From NCBI GenBank assembly GCA_035533335.1, contig DATLUC010000148.1, positions 1 to 12,087 on the forward strand: a DNA stretch of 12,087 bases. Direction: 5' to 3'. Position 1 is the first letter of the stretch. Every line of letters starts with the position of its first letter. Below, one piece after another: positions 1-6,645 of this stretch. The stretch comes from DATKSS01 sp035533335 (GTDB lineage Bacteria; Chloroflexota; Dormibacteria; Dormibacterales; Dormibacteraceae). The position numbers and the translations under genes are program-made. The notes under the pieces are model-generated. The model did no database searches. It was not told where the DNA came from and saw only the letters and a program-made list of their open reading frames with translations.

Positions 1-26
1 CGGATCATCCGGCTGAGGTCTGCTTC

Positions 27-47
27 GGAGGGTGTGTTCGACCCTCC
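27..47 (-). terminator. Possible hairpin downstream of the ECF sigma gene
   Basis: A 7-bp perfect stem (27-33 with 41-47) encloses a 7-base loop. It lies 11 bases beyond the sigma-factor stop codon on the minus strand. No run of T follows it in the direction of transcription, so it is not a classic intrinsic terminator. It may be a rho-assisted or mRNA-stabilising hairpin, or chance in GC-rich DNA. Bases 1-57 hold no gene that I can see. Confidence 0.3.
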
Positions 48-57
48 CCGTGTGGCG

Positions 58-609
58 TTATCTTCCACGTAGGGCACCTTCACTACTCGAACGCGTGGTG
101 TCCGATTCCTGGTCGCTCCCCATTGTTTTTCGCATGATCGCGACGGCTTTGGCGATCCTGGAGGCGACTGTACCTGCCGGCACACCCAGCACCACAGCGA
201 TCTCCTCCCGTGTCAAACCCTCGTAGTAATGAAGGACGACCGCGGCGCGGAGCTTCGGGCTAAGGGCCTCCATCGCCTTGCCCACCACGTCGCGGGCTTC
301 GGCCCGGTCGTAATCGCGGCGGTCGGGCGCGGTGTAGAGGCGTGCGGGCAGAAACCGGGCGAGCTTCTGGCGACGGAGGTACGAGATCGCCAGGTTGACG
401 CCGATGCGGCGCAGCCACGCGCCGGGGGGCGCCGTCGGCGTGTATCGGTCGCGGGCGCGGTAGGCACGGACGAAGGTCTCCTGGGTCAGGTCCTCGGCCG
501 CCGCAGCGTCGAGCACCACCGCCCGGATGGCCCTGTAGACAGAGCGAAATTCCCTGTCATAGAGCTCCTTGAACTCCGTCGCCGGATCGAGCTCTCTGCC
601 CTCGGTCAC
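58..609 (-). CDS. ECF-type RNA polymerase sigma factor (sigma-70 family)
   Basis: The 183-residue protein has the two-domain layout of extracytoplasmic-function sigma factors, which direct core RNA polymerase to a small regulon. Residues about 12-85 resemble region 2, including a DLTQETFVRAYR stretch (the -10 recognition helix) and WLRRIGVNLAISYLRR. Residues about 113-165 resemble region 4, with LSPKLRAAVVLHYYEGLTREEIAVVLG-type sequence and a GTVASRI recognition helix for the -35 element. The start is GTG (607-609). The C-terminal 20 residues are polar and Ser/Arg rich. ECF genes are often followed by an anti-sigma gene; here the window ends 57 bases after the stop, so this cannot be judged. 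The gene is divergent from the DinB-like gene. The family is clear; the regulon is unknown. Confidence 0.9.
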   Translation of the reverse strand: MTEGRELDPATEFKELYDREFRSVYRAIRAVVLDAAAAEDLTQETFVRAYRARDRYTPTAPPGAWLRRIGVNLAISYLRRQKLARFLPARLYTAPDRRDYDRAEARDVVGKAMEALSPKLRAAVVLHYYEGLTREEIAVVLGVPAGTVASRIAKAVAIMRKTMGSDQESDTTRSSSEGALRGR

Positions 610-823
610 GCGCTAAGTGTGATGGCAAGAGTGACCTGGAGAGCAGTCCAGCTCTTACTCATCGGGTACTCGAGCGGGGCGCGGTGATCCGCGCCGACCT
701 CTCAGCTTTCGTGCTCAGCCCTTGCCTCCACACGCCGGGGAGATGATCCCGGTCCCGTTGGTCTCGTTGACCTGCCGGAATCTCCTCACCCAGCGGATTC
801 GGGCTCTCAGCCAAGATGGCGGG

Positions 824-1324
824 GTGCCCAACAAGACGTTGACCATCGAGCAGGTTCTCACCCTGCTCGGGGAAACACCGCGTCGTCTCTTGGCGCTGAC
901 CGCTGATCTAGAGCCGGCGCAGCTGCGCGCCATCCCTCACCGCGATAAGTGGTCGGCCCACCACGTGCTTGCCCATCTCCGCGCATGCGCCGACGTTTGG
1001 GGTGGCTGCATGGTGGCGATCATCGCCGAGGATGCGCCGACGCTCAGGGCTGTGAATCCCCTCACGTGGCTCGAGAAGACCGATTATCCGGCGCTGGACT
1101 TCAAGCCTTCTTTGCGGTCTTTCGCCACCCAGCGCGACGCTCTGCTTGATGTCCTCAGGCCGCTGCCGGCGGATGGCTGGGCACGCACGGCGACGGTTAC
1201 AGGCGCTGGGAAGGTACTGGAGCGGAACGTGCTGTTCTACGGGCGATGGCTGGCCGGCCATGAACGGTCGCACGTCAAGCAGATCGAAAGTATCGTCGCG
1301 ACGTTTCACCAACGAGTGCCGTAA
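824..1324 (+). CDS. DinB-like four-helix bundle protein (putative metal-dependent)
   Basis: From the GTG at 824 this encodes 166 residues, the usual size for DinB/YfiT-type proteins. The frame stays open upstream, with ATGs at 722 and 743, but the extra N-terminus has no family character; family members begin close to the helix TIEQVLTLLGETPRRLLAL, so I chose GTG 824. Family hallmarks are KWSAHHVLAHL (residues 42-52) after the first helix and GHERSHVKQIE near the C-terminus. His47 or His51 with His146 and His150 would form the three-His metal site. The superfamily includes thiol-dependent transferases (mycothiol or bacillithiol) and many uncharacterised proteins, so the substrate is unknown. 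The gene is divergent from the ECF sigma gene, with which it could share control; no specific operator is visible. Confidence 0.75.
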   Translation: MPNKTLTIEQVLTLLGETPRRLLALTADLEPAQLRAIPHRDKWSAHHVLAHLRACADVWGGCMVAIIAEDAPTLRAVNPLTWLEKTDYPALDFKPSLRSFATQRDALLDVLRPLPADGWARTATVTGAGKVLERNVLFYGRWLAGHERSHVKQIESIVATFHQRVP

Positions 1325-1362
1325 GGGCGCGACCCGCCGACAAAGCTTGCGTCGAAAGTGCG

Positions 1363-1444
1363 CCCCCGGATCTTTGGTGGACCGGGGGTTCCGTAACGCG
1401 AACCACCTGATCCTTGTTGGTCGTCGGATCAGTCTGACCTGATC
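1363..1444. terminator. Hairpin cluster between convergent genes
   Basis: This gap between the DinB-like stop and the PIN toxin stop holds a perfect 7-bp GC stem (1363-1369 with 1382-1388, 12-base loop). It also holds two mutually exclusive 6-bp stems: 1408-1413 with 1426-1431, and 1427-1432 with 1439-1444, the latter overlapping the toxin stop codon. None is followed by a T tract on either strand. The position between convergent genes suggests a bidirectional, rho-dependent or weak terminator. Confidence 0.4.
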
Positions 1445-1946
1445 ACCGCCGGAGTCGTCGCGCTTGGCGGCGCATCGCGTCGACGCGGGAGACGAACGCC
1501 TCGGGCGTCTGGATCGGGATCCCACGCCATGGGGACATGCGCAGGAGGTGATCGTCGGACCTGATGATCAAGAATGCCCCAACCGTCACGGCGAGTTCAA
1601 GTACCCGATTGTCTTCCCAGTCCGTGCAGTCAGTCACGTGGACGGTCGGCTCGACCCGGCCGCCGGCTCGGCTGACTACCGACTCCAGGAAAGATCGGTA
1701 CTGCTCGGCTTCGCCTTCGGTCCAGGAGAAGGCCGCGCTCAGCACTCGCAAGGTTCCGTCAATCAAGTGCCCGCTGAACCACATCTCGAACTCGAGTCCC
1801 TCGTTGAGGATCGCGACGGTCATCGCCGAGGCTTCGCCGCGAATCGGAGGTGGCGATTCCCAGCGAGATGGATCCGGCTCTGCGACCACGGCATCAACCA
1901 GAACGTTGATGTCGATGACAACGGGGACCCGGCTGATGCCGGCCAA
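1443..1946 (-). CDS. PIN-domain toxin of a type II toxin-antitoxin pair (VapC-like)
   Basis: The 167-residue protein has the PIN-domain pattern of single-strand ribonucleases. A first strand, VVIDINVLVDA, carries Asp12. Mid-domain acidic residues follow (Glu49, Glu52 or Glu54), then DWEDNRVLELAV (Asp109, Glu111, Asp112) and a final strand, LIIRSDDHLL, with Asp131 and Asp132. These fit the Mg-binding acidic quartet. It most resembles the PIN_3-type 'putative toxin component' group rather than classical short VapC, and it is longer than the usual 130-145 residues. The likely start is TTG (1944-1946), two bases after the antitoxin stop, so translation is probably coupled. A toxin acting on RNA in the cytoplasm is expected; its target is unknown. 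The catalytic residues appear intact. Confidence 0.78.
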   Translation of the reverse strand: MAGISRVPVVIDINVLVDAVVAEPDPSRWESPPPIRGEASAMTVAILNEGLEFEMWFSGHLIDGTLRVLSAAFSWTEGEAEQYRSFLESVVSRAGGRVEPTVHVTDCTDWEDNRVLELAVTVGAFLIIRSDDHLLRMSPWRGIPIQTPEAFVSRVDAMRRQARRLRR

Positions 1947-1948
1947 CG

Positions 1949-2221
1949 TCAGCGGTGCTTCAGTGGAGTCTGATTCAGGACGCTGCGGACGGCCTCCCGA
2001 CGCTGTCTCGCCGTGGTGAGCCCTGCCTCCCGAGCCCGTCGCACACCGATCTCCCTCAGGCTCTCGAACAGGCGCCAGTTCTCGAGGGCTTCCATCCGAT
2101 CCATCGCCTGGCGGATGAACTCGGTCGGGCTGCCGTTGGCAAGGCGCTCGACCAAATGATCAAAGCGCGGAGCTTCGTCGGGCCGAAGGGAGAAACTGCG
2201 ACTGACCGCTGTTCTACTCAT
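1949..2221 (-). CDS. Ribbon-helix-helix antitoxin of the PIN toxin
   Basis: The 90-residue protein (ATG at 2219-2221) starts with SRTAVSRSFSLRPDEAPRFDHLVERL, an amphipathic strand then helix, followed by GSPTEFIRQAMDRMEAL. This is the ribbon-helix-helix pattern, with the GSPTEFIRQAM turn and second helix. The C-terminal half (from about residue 50) is charged and helical (RREAVRSVLNQTPLKHR) and would wrap the toxin. A TTG nine bases upstream would add three residues, but the ATG is preferred. It precedes the toxin by two bases, the usual antitoxin-first order. An operator-like palindrome overlaps its promoter and abuts its start codon, which fits autoregulation. I see no good Shine-Dalgarno, so the mRNA may be almost leaderless. 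Confidence 0.8.
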   Translation of the reverse strand: MSRTAVSRSFSLRPDEAPRFDHLVERLANGSPTEFIRQAMDRMEALENWRLFESLREIGVRRAREAGLTTARQRREAVRSVLNQTPLKHR

Positions 2222-2222
2222 G

Positions 2223-2241
2223 GTTGGCAACCGTTGCTAAC
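2223..2241. promoter_or_regulatory. Operator-like palindrome of the toxin-antitoxin operon
   Basis: Two 9-base half-sites (2223-2231 GTTGGCAAC and 2233-2241 GTTGCTAAC) are inverted about base 2232 and match at 8 of 9 positions. The palindrome begins one base upstream of the antitoxin ATG, overlaps the -10 element and covers the expected transcription start. Ribbon-helix-helix antitoxins typically repress their own operon through such sites; that this one is bound is inference. Confidence 0.65.
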
Positions 2242-2268
2242 ATACACGCCCGGTTCGCGTTATGTCAA
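2239..2268 (-). promoter_or_regulatory. Promoter of the antitoxin-toxin operon
   Basis: On the minus strand a consensus -35 (TTGACA, 2263-2268) is followed after 18 bases by a -10-like TATGTT (2239-2244). The expected start site near 2232 leaves a leader of only about 10 bases. The -35 lies in the short gap between the tRNA-Leu 3' end and the antitoxin, so the operon has its own promoter and need not depend on read-through from the tRNA. Confidence 0.6.
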
Positions 2269-2284
2269 GGAAACCGAATTGGTG

Positions 2285-2366
2285 TGGGCGACCCGGGACT
2301 CGAACCCGGATGGGTTACCCCACACGCCCCTCAAACGTGCGCGTCTACCAGTTCCGCCAGCCGCCC
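2285..2366 (-). tRNA. tRNA-Leu (anticodon GAG)
   Basis: An 82-nt class II tRNA. The 5' acceptor GGGCGGC pairs with 3' GTCGCCC (one G-U). The D-arm region has TGGCGGAACTGGTAGACGC. The anticodon stem CACGT/GCGTG encloses loop TTGAGGG with GAG at positions 34-36. A long variable arm and a T-arm with TTCGAGT follow. The discriminator is A. CCA is not encoded directly after it (the next bases read CAC), so the 3' end needs CCA addition, unlike the other two tRNAs in the window. Confidence 0.95.
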
Positions 2367-2380
2367 AGCTGAGCCGGTTG

Positions 2381-2386
2381 ATTTTA
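2381..2386 (-). promoter_or_regulatory. -10 element of tRNA-Leu(GAG)
   Basis: TAAAAT on the minus strand, 5 of 6 consensus bases, 14 bases upstream of the mature tRNA 5' end. No recognisable -35 is found at 16-18 bases spacing. Confidence 0.45.
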
Positions 2387-2412
2387 CCGGGCGGTCGAGC
2401 CCGCCGCCATGA

Positions 2413-2895
2413 ATGCGACCGCTGAGACCCCTGACAGCTGGGCGCCGGCGCGTGGGGGCCGGCCACGAGAATCGAGGTCAGACCACGGAAGCGAGCGCGA
2501 CCACCGCCACCGCGAAGGCGAACGCTCTCTGCCGGCGGTCCCAACTGGCCCTCCCGTGGATGACGCTGCTCCTGGCATCGGCGGGCGATGTTTACGCGTC
2601 CCTCTCCGGACACGACATCGACCTGTTCATGTCGTCGATGACCGCCACGCTCGCAATCCTGCTGACTGTGAACATGATCCTGGAGCGCAAGGAATTCCTC
2701 GAGATGCTGACCGACATCGAGACCGCGCGCACCACGCTGAACCGCGAGTTCAAGACGGCGTTGGTCGGGATCCAGAGTCTGAGTGACCAGGTGAAAGAAG
2801 CCGACCACGCATACGACGAAAACGTGCACGTGCTCGCCGCTGACATCCATGGTCAGGCCGAAAAGCTCGATCACCTGCTCGAGGGGATGCTTTAA
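2413..2895 (+). CDS. Hypothetical protein with hydrophobic segments and a helical tail
   Basis: I do not recognise this 160-residue ORF. The first 45 or so residues are Arg/Ala/Thr-rich and low in character and may be untranslated. A later ATG at 2560 would give 111 residues. After it come a hydrophobic stretch (MTLLLASAGDVYASL), then FMSSMTATLAILLTVNMIL, a convincing membrane helix, then ERKEFLEM and a long charged, heptad-like region to the end (TARTTLNREFKTALVGI, AEKLDHLLEGML). It looks like a small membrane-anchored coiled-coil protein. Low-affinity iron-permease-like proteins have a vaguely similar hydrophobic-then-helical tail, but I cannot assign that. It lies on the plus strand between two minus-strand tRNA genes and has no clear ribosome binding site at either start. 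Codon use in the C-terminal part looks genuine. Confidence 0.55.
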   Translation: MRPLRPLTAGRRRVGAGHENRGQTTEASATTATAKANALCRRSQLALPWMTLLLASAGDVYASLSGHDIDLFMSSMTATLAILLTVNMILERKEFLEMLTDIETARTTLNREFKTALVGIQSLSDQVKEADHAYDENVHVLAADIHGQAEKLDHLLEGML

Positions 2896-2915
2896 GCGGC
2901 GAAGATCGCCTGGAG

Positions 2916-2992
2916 TGGTGCCCGCTGAGGGATTCGAACCCCCGACCCTCTGTTCCGAAGACAGATGCTCTGGTCCACTGAGCTAAGCGGGC
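2916..2992 (-). tRNA. tRNA-Arg (anticodon TCG)
   Basis: A 77-nt tRNA with encoded CCA (2916-2918). Acceptor GCCCGCT pairs with AGCGGGC, discriminator A. The D-arm is TAGCTCAGTGGACCAGAGCA. The anticodon stem TCTGT/ACAGA encloses loop CTTCGGA with TCG at 34-36, reading CGA codons. The T-loop is TTCGAAT. All arms pair. A CAAAAT at 3001-3006 (minus strand) is a weak -10 candidate just upstream. Confidence 0.95.
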
Positions 2993-3109
2993 GCACTCTC
3001 ATTTTGAGCCGACGTCGCACTCAGGCCGGCTTCACCCCGGCCGGCCCCCCATGCGTTCCCTTCCTGATGACTGGCAAGCGGCGCGGCGTGCAGGAGGGGC
3101 TTCCGCAGA

Positions 3110-3127
3110 CGAGGACATGTGTCCTCG
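3110..3127 (-). terminator. Hairpin downstream of the PHP gene
   Basis: A perfect 7-bp stem (3110-3116 with 3121-3127) encloses a 4-base loop, 11 bases past the PHP stop codon in the direction of its transcription. Only a short TCT follows the stem, so a true intrinsic terminator is uncertain, but position and symmetry fit transcript 3'-end formation. A second GC hairpin (3024-3029 with 3037-3042) lies between it and tRNA-Arg. Confidence 0.45.
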
Positions 3128-3138
3128 CCCGCGCCGTG

Positions 3139-3861
3139 TCAGCCGACGGCGTAGCGCTGGTGGTTCAAACCCCAGGCCGCGTAGCGGACCAGGCCCACCG
3201 CGCGATAGCGGCTCCGCCGTGCGACGGTCGTGCCGTCGGCGATGGCCTTGCGCAACGCTTCCGGAGTCTTGCCCGGAAACTCGGTGAAGGCGCGGCCGAC
3301 CGCGTCGAGGATGTGGGCGTCCGAGCCTCCGACCTCTGAAGAGCCGGCGCCAATCTGCAGCCGGTGGGCGAACTGGTTGAAGACATAGAAACCGGGTGTC
3401 CCGTTCTCGACCTCGACCGCGTCGAAGTCAAGCTCGGCGGCGAGCCAGCCGACGCCGTGCACAGGGCTGGTCTTGGCCCCCCGCTGCGTGCGCCAGAAGG
3501 GGTGAGCGGCGACGGCGAGCCCTCCCTGGTCATGAATTGCGTGCACTGTCGCCGCGGCCGACATCCCGGGCCGGACCTGGCGCTCGAGGAAGAGCCCGAC
3601 GATGTGCCCGTCGCGGCTGGAGACCTCCTCGCCGACGATGACGTGAAGCCTCGAACGCTTAGAAGCGTGCTCGGCAGCCCGCAACGCTCCCTCGATCGAA
3701 TCGTGGTCAGTGACGGCGATTACGTCGAGACCCCCGAGCCGAGCGTGGTCGACGAGCTCGATGGGAGTTGGCCAGCCGTCGCTGACCGTCGTGTGCATGT
3801 GGAGGTCGGCTCGACCCCGAGAAACCATGGGTGTGCATGCTACGCTCGGCGGGCTTACCAT
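3139..3861 (-). CDS. PHP-domain metal-dependent phosphoesterase (TrpH/YciV-like)
   Basis: The 240-residue protein carries the PHP metal-site motifs in order: ADLHMHTTVSDG (His21, His23, Asp28), VTDHDS (Asp52, His53, Asp54), VGEEVSSRDGHI (Glu78/Glu79, His86), AAHPFW, and a C-terminal GGSDAH. The set is complete for a trinuclear metal phosphoesterase. Stand-alone PHP proteins of this size include E. coli RNase AM (YciV), which removes nucleotides from RNA 5' ends and acts on 3',5'-bisphosphonucleotides. The motif spacing suits that group, but the substrate here is inferred only. The start is ATG 3859-3861, preceded by an AAAGG-like site; a second ATG twelve codons in (Met12) would also keep the domain whole. 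The gene is divergent from the acyl-CoA synthetase operon with about 50 bases between them. Confidence 0.85.
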   Translation of the reverse strand: MVSPPSVACTPMVSRGRADLHMHTTVSDGWPTPIELVDHARLGGLDVIAVTDHDSIEGALRAAEHASKRSRLHVIVGEEVSSRDGHIVGLFLERQVRPGMSAAATVHAIHDQGGLAVAAHPFWRTQRGAKTSPVHGVGWLAAELDFDAVEVENGTPGFYVFNQFAHRLQIGAGSSEVGGSDAHILDAVGRAFTEFPGKTPEALRKAIADGTTVARRSRYRAVGLVRYAAWGLNHQRYAVG

Positions 3862-3898
3862 CGACCTTTTAGATCCCCCCTTTTTACGAACGAGAGCT

Positions 3899-3903
3899 GG
3901 AGG
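3899..3903 (+). promoter_or_regulatory. Shine-Dalgarno of the acyl-CoA synthetase gene
   Basis: GGAGG eight bases before the GTG at 3912. This spacing favours the GTG start over the in-frame ATG at 3924. Confidence 0.7.
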
Positions 3904-3911
3904 TTAAGGCC

Positions 3912-5558
3912 GTGGAAGGCTTGATGCAGGACTACGAGCTCAGTCTTCAGCACGTGCTGTGGAGGCTGGAGCGACTGCACCACAGGAAAGAGGTCGTGAC
4001 CAAGCGGGACGATGGGCTTCATCGCATCACAAACGGCGAGATGGTCTCCCGCATCAATCGGCTCGCCGGAGCCCTCAAGCGCCTCGGGGTCAAGCCCGGA
4101 GACCGGGTCGCCACGCTGGCCTTCAACAATTCCCGGCACCTCGAGCTCTACTACGCCGTGCCCTGCATGGGCGCCGTGCTCCATACGCTTAACCTCCGCC
4201 TGTTCCCTCAGCACCTCGAATTCATCATCAATGACGCGGCAGACAAGGTTTTATTTGTCGATCAGGCCCTGGTTTCTCTCCTCAAGCCCCTGGTCGGCAA
4301 GATCCCGACCATCGAGCGGATGGTCCTGGTGACGGACACGCCGGCCGCCTCGCACGCGGTTGAGGGGGTCGGCGAGATGCTCGATTACGAATCGCTGCTG
4401 GCGGCCGAGAGCAGCAGCTACCCGTGGCCCAAGCTCTCGGAGAGGATGGCCGCAGCCATGTGCTACACGTCCGGAACGACCGGCAATCCGAAGGGCGTGG
4501 TGTACTCGCACCGATCCCAATACCTTCACACGATGGGGGTCCTGCAGTCCGAGAGCCTCGCGGTCACCGAACGGGACGTCGTCCTGCCGATCGTCCCGAT
4601 GTTCCACGCCAACAGCTGGGGCCTTCCCTACGCGTGTGGCATGGTTGGGTCGAAGGTCCTCTTCCCGGACCGGTTCATGGGCGACGCGAAGGCCATCGTC
4701 GAGCTCGCAGAGCAGGAGGACGCGACCATCCTTGCCGGCGTCCCGACCATCTGGATCAACACGGCCGCCTACCTCAAGGAATCCGGCAAGCGGCTGCCCA
4801 AGGTCCACACCGTGGTCTGCGGCGGCTCAGCGATCCCGCGCGCGCTGATGGAGTCGATGGACGCGTTGGGGCTTCGCATGCTCCATGCCTGGGGGATGAC
4901 CGAGACCTCGCCGCTCGGAAGCGTGGCTCGACCTCGCTCGGGGACGAAGCCCGAGGACGAGCTCGACCGGCGCCTGAGCCAGGGAGTCATCGCGCCGGGG
5001 GTTGAGATCCGAATCTCTGACCCCGCCACCGGCCAGGAGCTCCCGTGGGACGGCGTGGCGTTCGGCGAGATCCAGGTCCGCGGCCCGTGGATCGCCCGCG
5101 GTTATCACAACGGCTACGACCCGGGCAAGCTGACCGAAGACGAGTGGTTCCGCACCGGCGATGTGGCCAGGATCACGCCCGAGGGCTACATCCAGATCGT
5201 CGACCGCACCAAGGACGTGATCAAGTCCGGGGGCGAATGGATCTCGTCGGTGGAGCTCGAGAACGCGATCATGGCCCACCCCAAGATCATGGAAGCGGCG
5301 GTGATCGGGGTCCCGCATCCCAAGTGGGACGAGCGGCCGGTCGCCTACGCGGTGCCCAAACCGGAGTTCAAAGGCAACGTCACGCAGGAGGAGGTGCTCG
5401 ACTTCTTGAAAGACAAGGTTGCGAAATGGTGGTTGCCCGACGAGGTCAGGTTCATCGACGAGGTGCCCAAGACCTCGGTGGGCAAGTTCGACAAGAAGGT
5501 GCTGAGGGCCAGCGCCGTCCCGATCGAGGAAAAGGCCGCCCCGGCGGCGAGGCAGTGA
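3912..5558 (+). CDS. Acyl-CoA synthetase / AMP-forming fatty acid-CoA ligase
   Basis: The 548-residue protein is a full-length member of the adenylate-forming (ANL) family, which activates a carboxylic acid with ATP to the acyl-AMP and transfers it to CoA. The phosphate-binding loop YTSGTTGNPKG is at 185-195, HANSWGLPY lies further on, AWGMTETSP (A5) is at 326-334, WFRTGD is at 412-417 with the ribose-binding Asp, and DRTKDVIKSGGEWISS forms the hinge. The C-terminal Lys525 in TSVGKFDKK is the adenylation lysine. The overall pattern is closest to medium/long-chain fatty acyl-CoA synthetases (FadD/AlkK-like, with the LNLRLFPQHLEFIINDA signature). Chain length cannot be read from the sequence. 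The start is GTG with a good Shine-Dalgarno. Its stop overlaps the start of the following amidase gene, so they form an operon. Confidence 0.9.
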   Translation: MEGLMQDYELSLQHVLWRLERLHHRKEVVTKRDDGLHRITNGEMVSRINRLAGALKRLGVKPGDRVATLAFNNSRHLELYYAVPCMGAVLHTLNLRLFPQHLEFIINDAADKVLFVDQALVSLLKPLVGKIPTIERMVLVTDTPAASHAVEGVGEMLDYESLLAAESSSYPWPKLSERMAAAMCYTSGTTGNPKGVVYSHRSQYLHTMGVLQSESLAVTERDVVLPIVPMFHANSWGLPYACGMVGSKVLFPDRFMGDAKAIVELAEQEDATILAGVPTIWINTAAYLKESGKRLPKVHTVVCGGSAIPRALMESMDALGLRMLHAWGMTETSPLGSVARPRSGTKPEDELDRRLSQGVIAPGVEIRISDPATGQELPWDGVAFGEIQVRGPWIARGYHNGYDPGKLTEDEWFRTGDVARITPEGYIQIVDRTKDVIKSGGEWISSVELENAIMAHPKIMEAAVIGVPHPKWDERPVAYAVPKPEFKGNVTQEEVLDFLKDKVAKWWLPDEVRFIDEVPKTSVGKFDKKVLRASAVPIEEKAAPAARQ

Positions 5559-6511
5559 TGGCGAAGGCAGGCGTGCGCCAGCACATGATCGCTCGGGACA
5601 CCCACCATTTCAAGTGGGACAACTCGCTCAAGCCGGCGGTCGAGATCGAGCCCGGCGACATCGTCCACATCGAAGCGGAGGAGGTCACCGCGGGCCAGCT
5701 CCACAACGGCGACCCGGTCTCCAAGCTCGCGGCCCTCGACTTCAACCGCCTGTATCCGCTGGGCGGCCCGGTCTTCGTCCGTGGCGCCGAGCCCGGCGAC
5801 GCGCTCGAGGTGGAGATTCTCGAGCTCAAGCCCGGCGCCTGGGGCTGGGCTGCGCTGCTGCCCGGCCTGGGCCTTTTGGCCTCGGATTTCCCTGACCCTT
5901 ACGTGCGCTACTTCGAGCTGGGCGACCGAACGTCCGCCGAGCTGCGGCACGACATCCACATCCCGATCGTGCCGTTCTGCGGAACCATGGGTGTCGCCAC
6001 CGACGAACCGGGACCGCAAGACGTCCTACCCCCGACCAAGGGCGCCGGCAACATCGACACCCGCCACCTCACGGCAGGCACCAAGCTCTATTTACCGGTG
6101 TACGTGCCGGGCGCGATGTTCTCCGCCGGTGACTGCCACGCGGCGCAGGGAGACGGCGAAGTGTGCGTTACGGGAATCGAATGCCCGATGACGTTCTCGC
6201 TCCGGTTCAACGTCGTCAAGGGTGGGGCCTTGCGACCCTGGAGCTACCACTTCGTCACCCCGGCGGCGCCTTTGCAGCCGCGCAGCGACGCGGGGGGCTA
6301 CCACGCGGTCTGCGCACTGGGACCGGACCTCATGGAGAACGCGCGGAACGCCGTCAGGGACACGATCGCCTGGCTGAGCGCCGACCACGGGCTGAGCCGG
6401 GAAGACGCCTACATCCTGTGCAGCCTGGCCGGCGACCTTCGGATCAGCCAGATCGTCGACCAGCCGAACTTCGGGGTCTCCTTCTACCTGCCCTTGACGG
6501 TATTCACCTAG
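5558..6511 (+). CDS. Acetamidase/formamidase family protein
   Basis: The 317-residue protein belongs to the FmdA/AmdA family, which hydrolyses short amides such as formamide or acetamide to ammonia and the acid. It begins with HHFKWDNSLKPAVEIEPGDIV, typical of the family N-terminus. It contains GGPVFVRGAEPGDALEVEIL, PFCGTMGVA, GNIDTRHL (164-171) and GDCHAAQGDGEVC (191-203), the conserved metal/active-site region. The tail, with AYILCSLAGDLRISQIVD, matches the family end (domain order and length are standard). The ATG overlaps the upstream stop codon by one base (TGATG), indicating translational coupling to the acyl-CoA synthetase. The frame is open further upstream inside that gene, but this is chance. 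Which amide is used is unknown. A fatty acyl amide would link the two genes but is speculative. Confidence 0.88.
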   Translation: MAKAGVRQHMIARDTHHFKWDNSLKPAVEIEPGDIVHIEAEEVTAGQLHNGDPVSKLAALDFNRLYPLGGPVFVRGAEPGDALEVEILELKPGAWGWAALLPGLGLLASDFPDPYVRYFELGDRTSAELRHDIHIPIVPFCGTMGVATDEPGPQDVLPPTKGAGNIDTRHLTAGTKLYLPVYVPGAMFSAGDCHAAQGDGEVCVTGIECPMTFSLRFNVVKGGALRPWSYHFVTPAAPLQPRSDAGGYHAVCALGPDLMENARNAVRDTIAWLSADHGLSREDAYILCSLAGDLRISQIVDQPNFGVSFYLPLTVFT

Positions 6512-6543
6512 TCGCCTTCCCAATGGTGGGGAGGTCAGGCCCC

Positions 6544-6558
6544 GCTCGGCCTCCGAGC
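6544..6558 (+). terminator. Hairpin after the amidase gene
   Basis: A 6-bp GC stem (6544-6549 with 6553-6558, 3-base loop) begins 33 bases after the amidase stop. No T tract follows. The rest of the 134-base gap to the kinase gene contains another short GC stem (6594-6598 with 6605-6609) and no convincing -35/-10 pair. Confidence 0.3.
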
Positions 6559-6645
6559 CCGGCCGGGTGGGGGCGGCCGCTTGCCAGTTAGCGGCGGGTC
6601 CGGGCCCGCACCGTGCGGCATACTGACTAGCCCACGGACCAAAAG

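Noticed and set aside
1..57. Possible tRNA 3' fragment or anti-sigma gene at the window start
   Set aside because: The TTCGA lies in a 7-bp hairpin that does not fit T-arm geometry, and there is too little sequence to support a coding frame.
722..823. Longer N-terminus of the DinB-like protein from ATG 722 or 743
   Set aside because: The added residues have no family character and make the protein too long; GTG 824 gives the usual length.
1464..2019. Plus-strand open frames across the toxin and antitoxin genes
   Set aside because: They are antisense shadows of the PIN and RHH genes and lack recognisable features.
5045..5557. N-terminal extension of the formamidase-family protein into the acyl-CoA synthetase gene
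   Set aside because: The extension overlaps the well-conserved synthetase C-terminus in another frame, and the family N-terminus begins right after the ATG at 5558.
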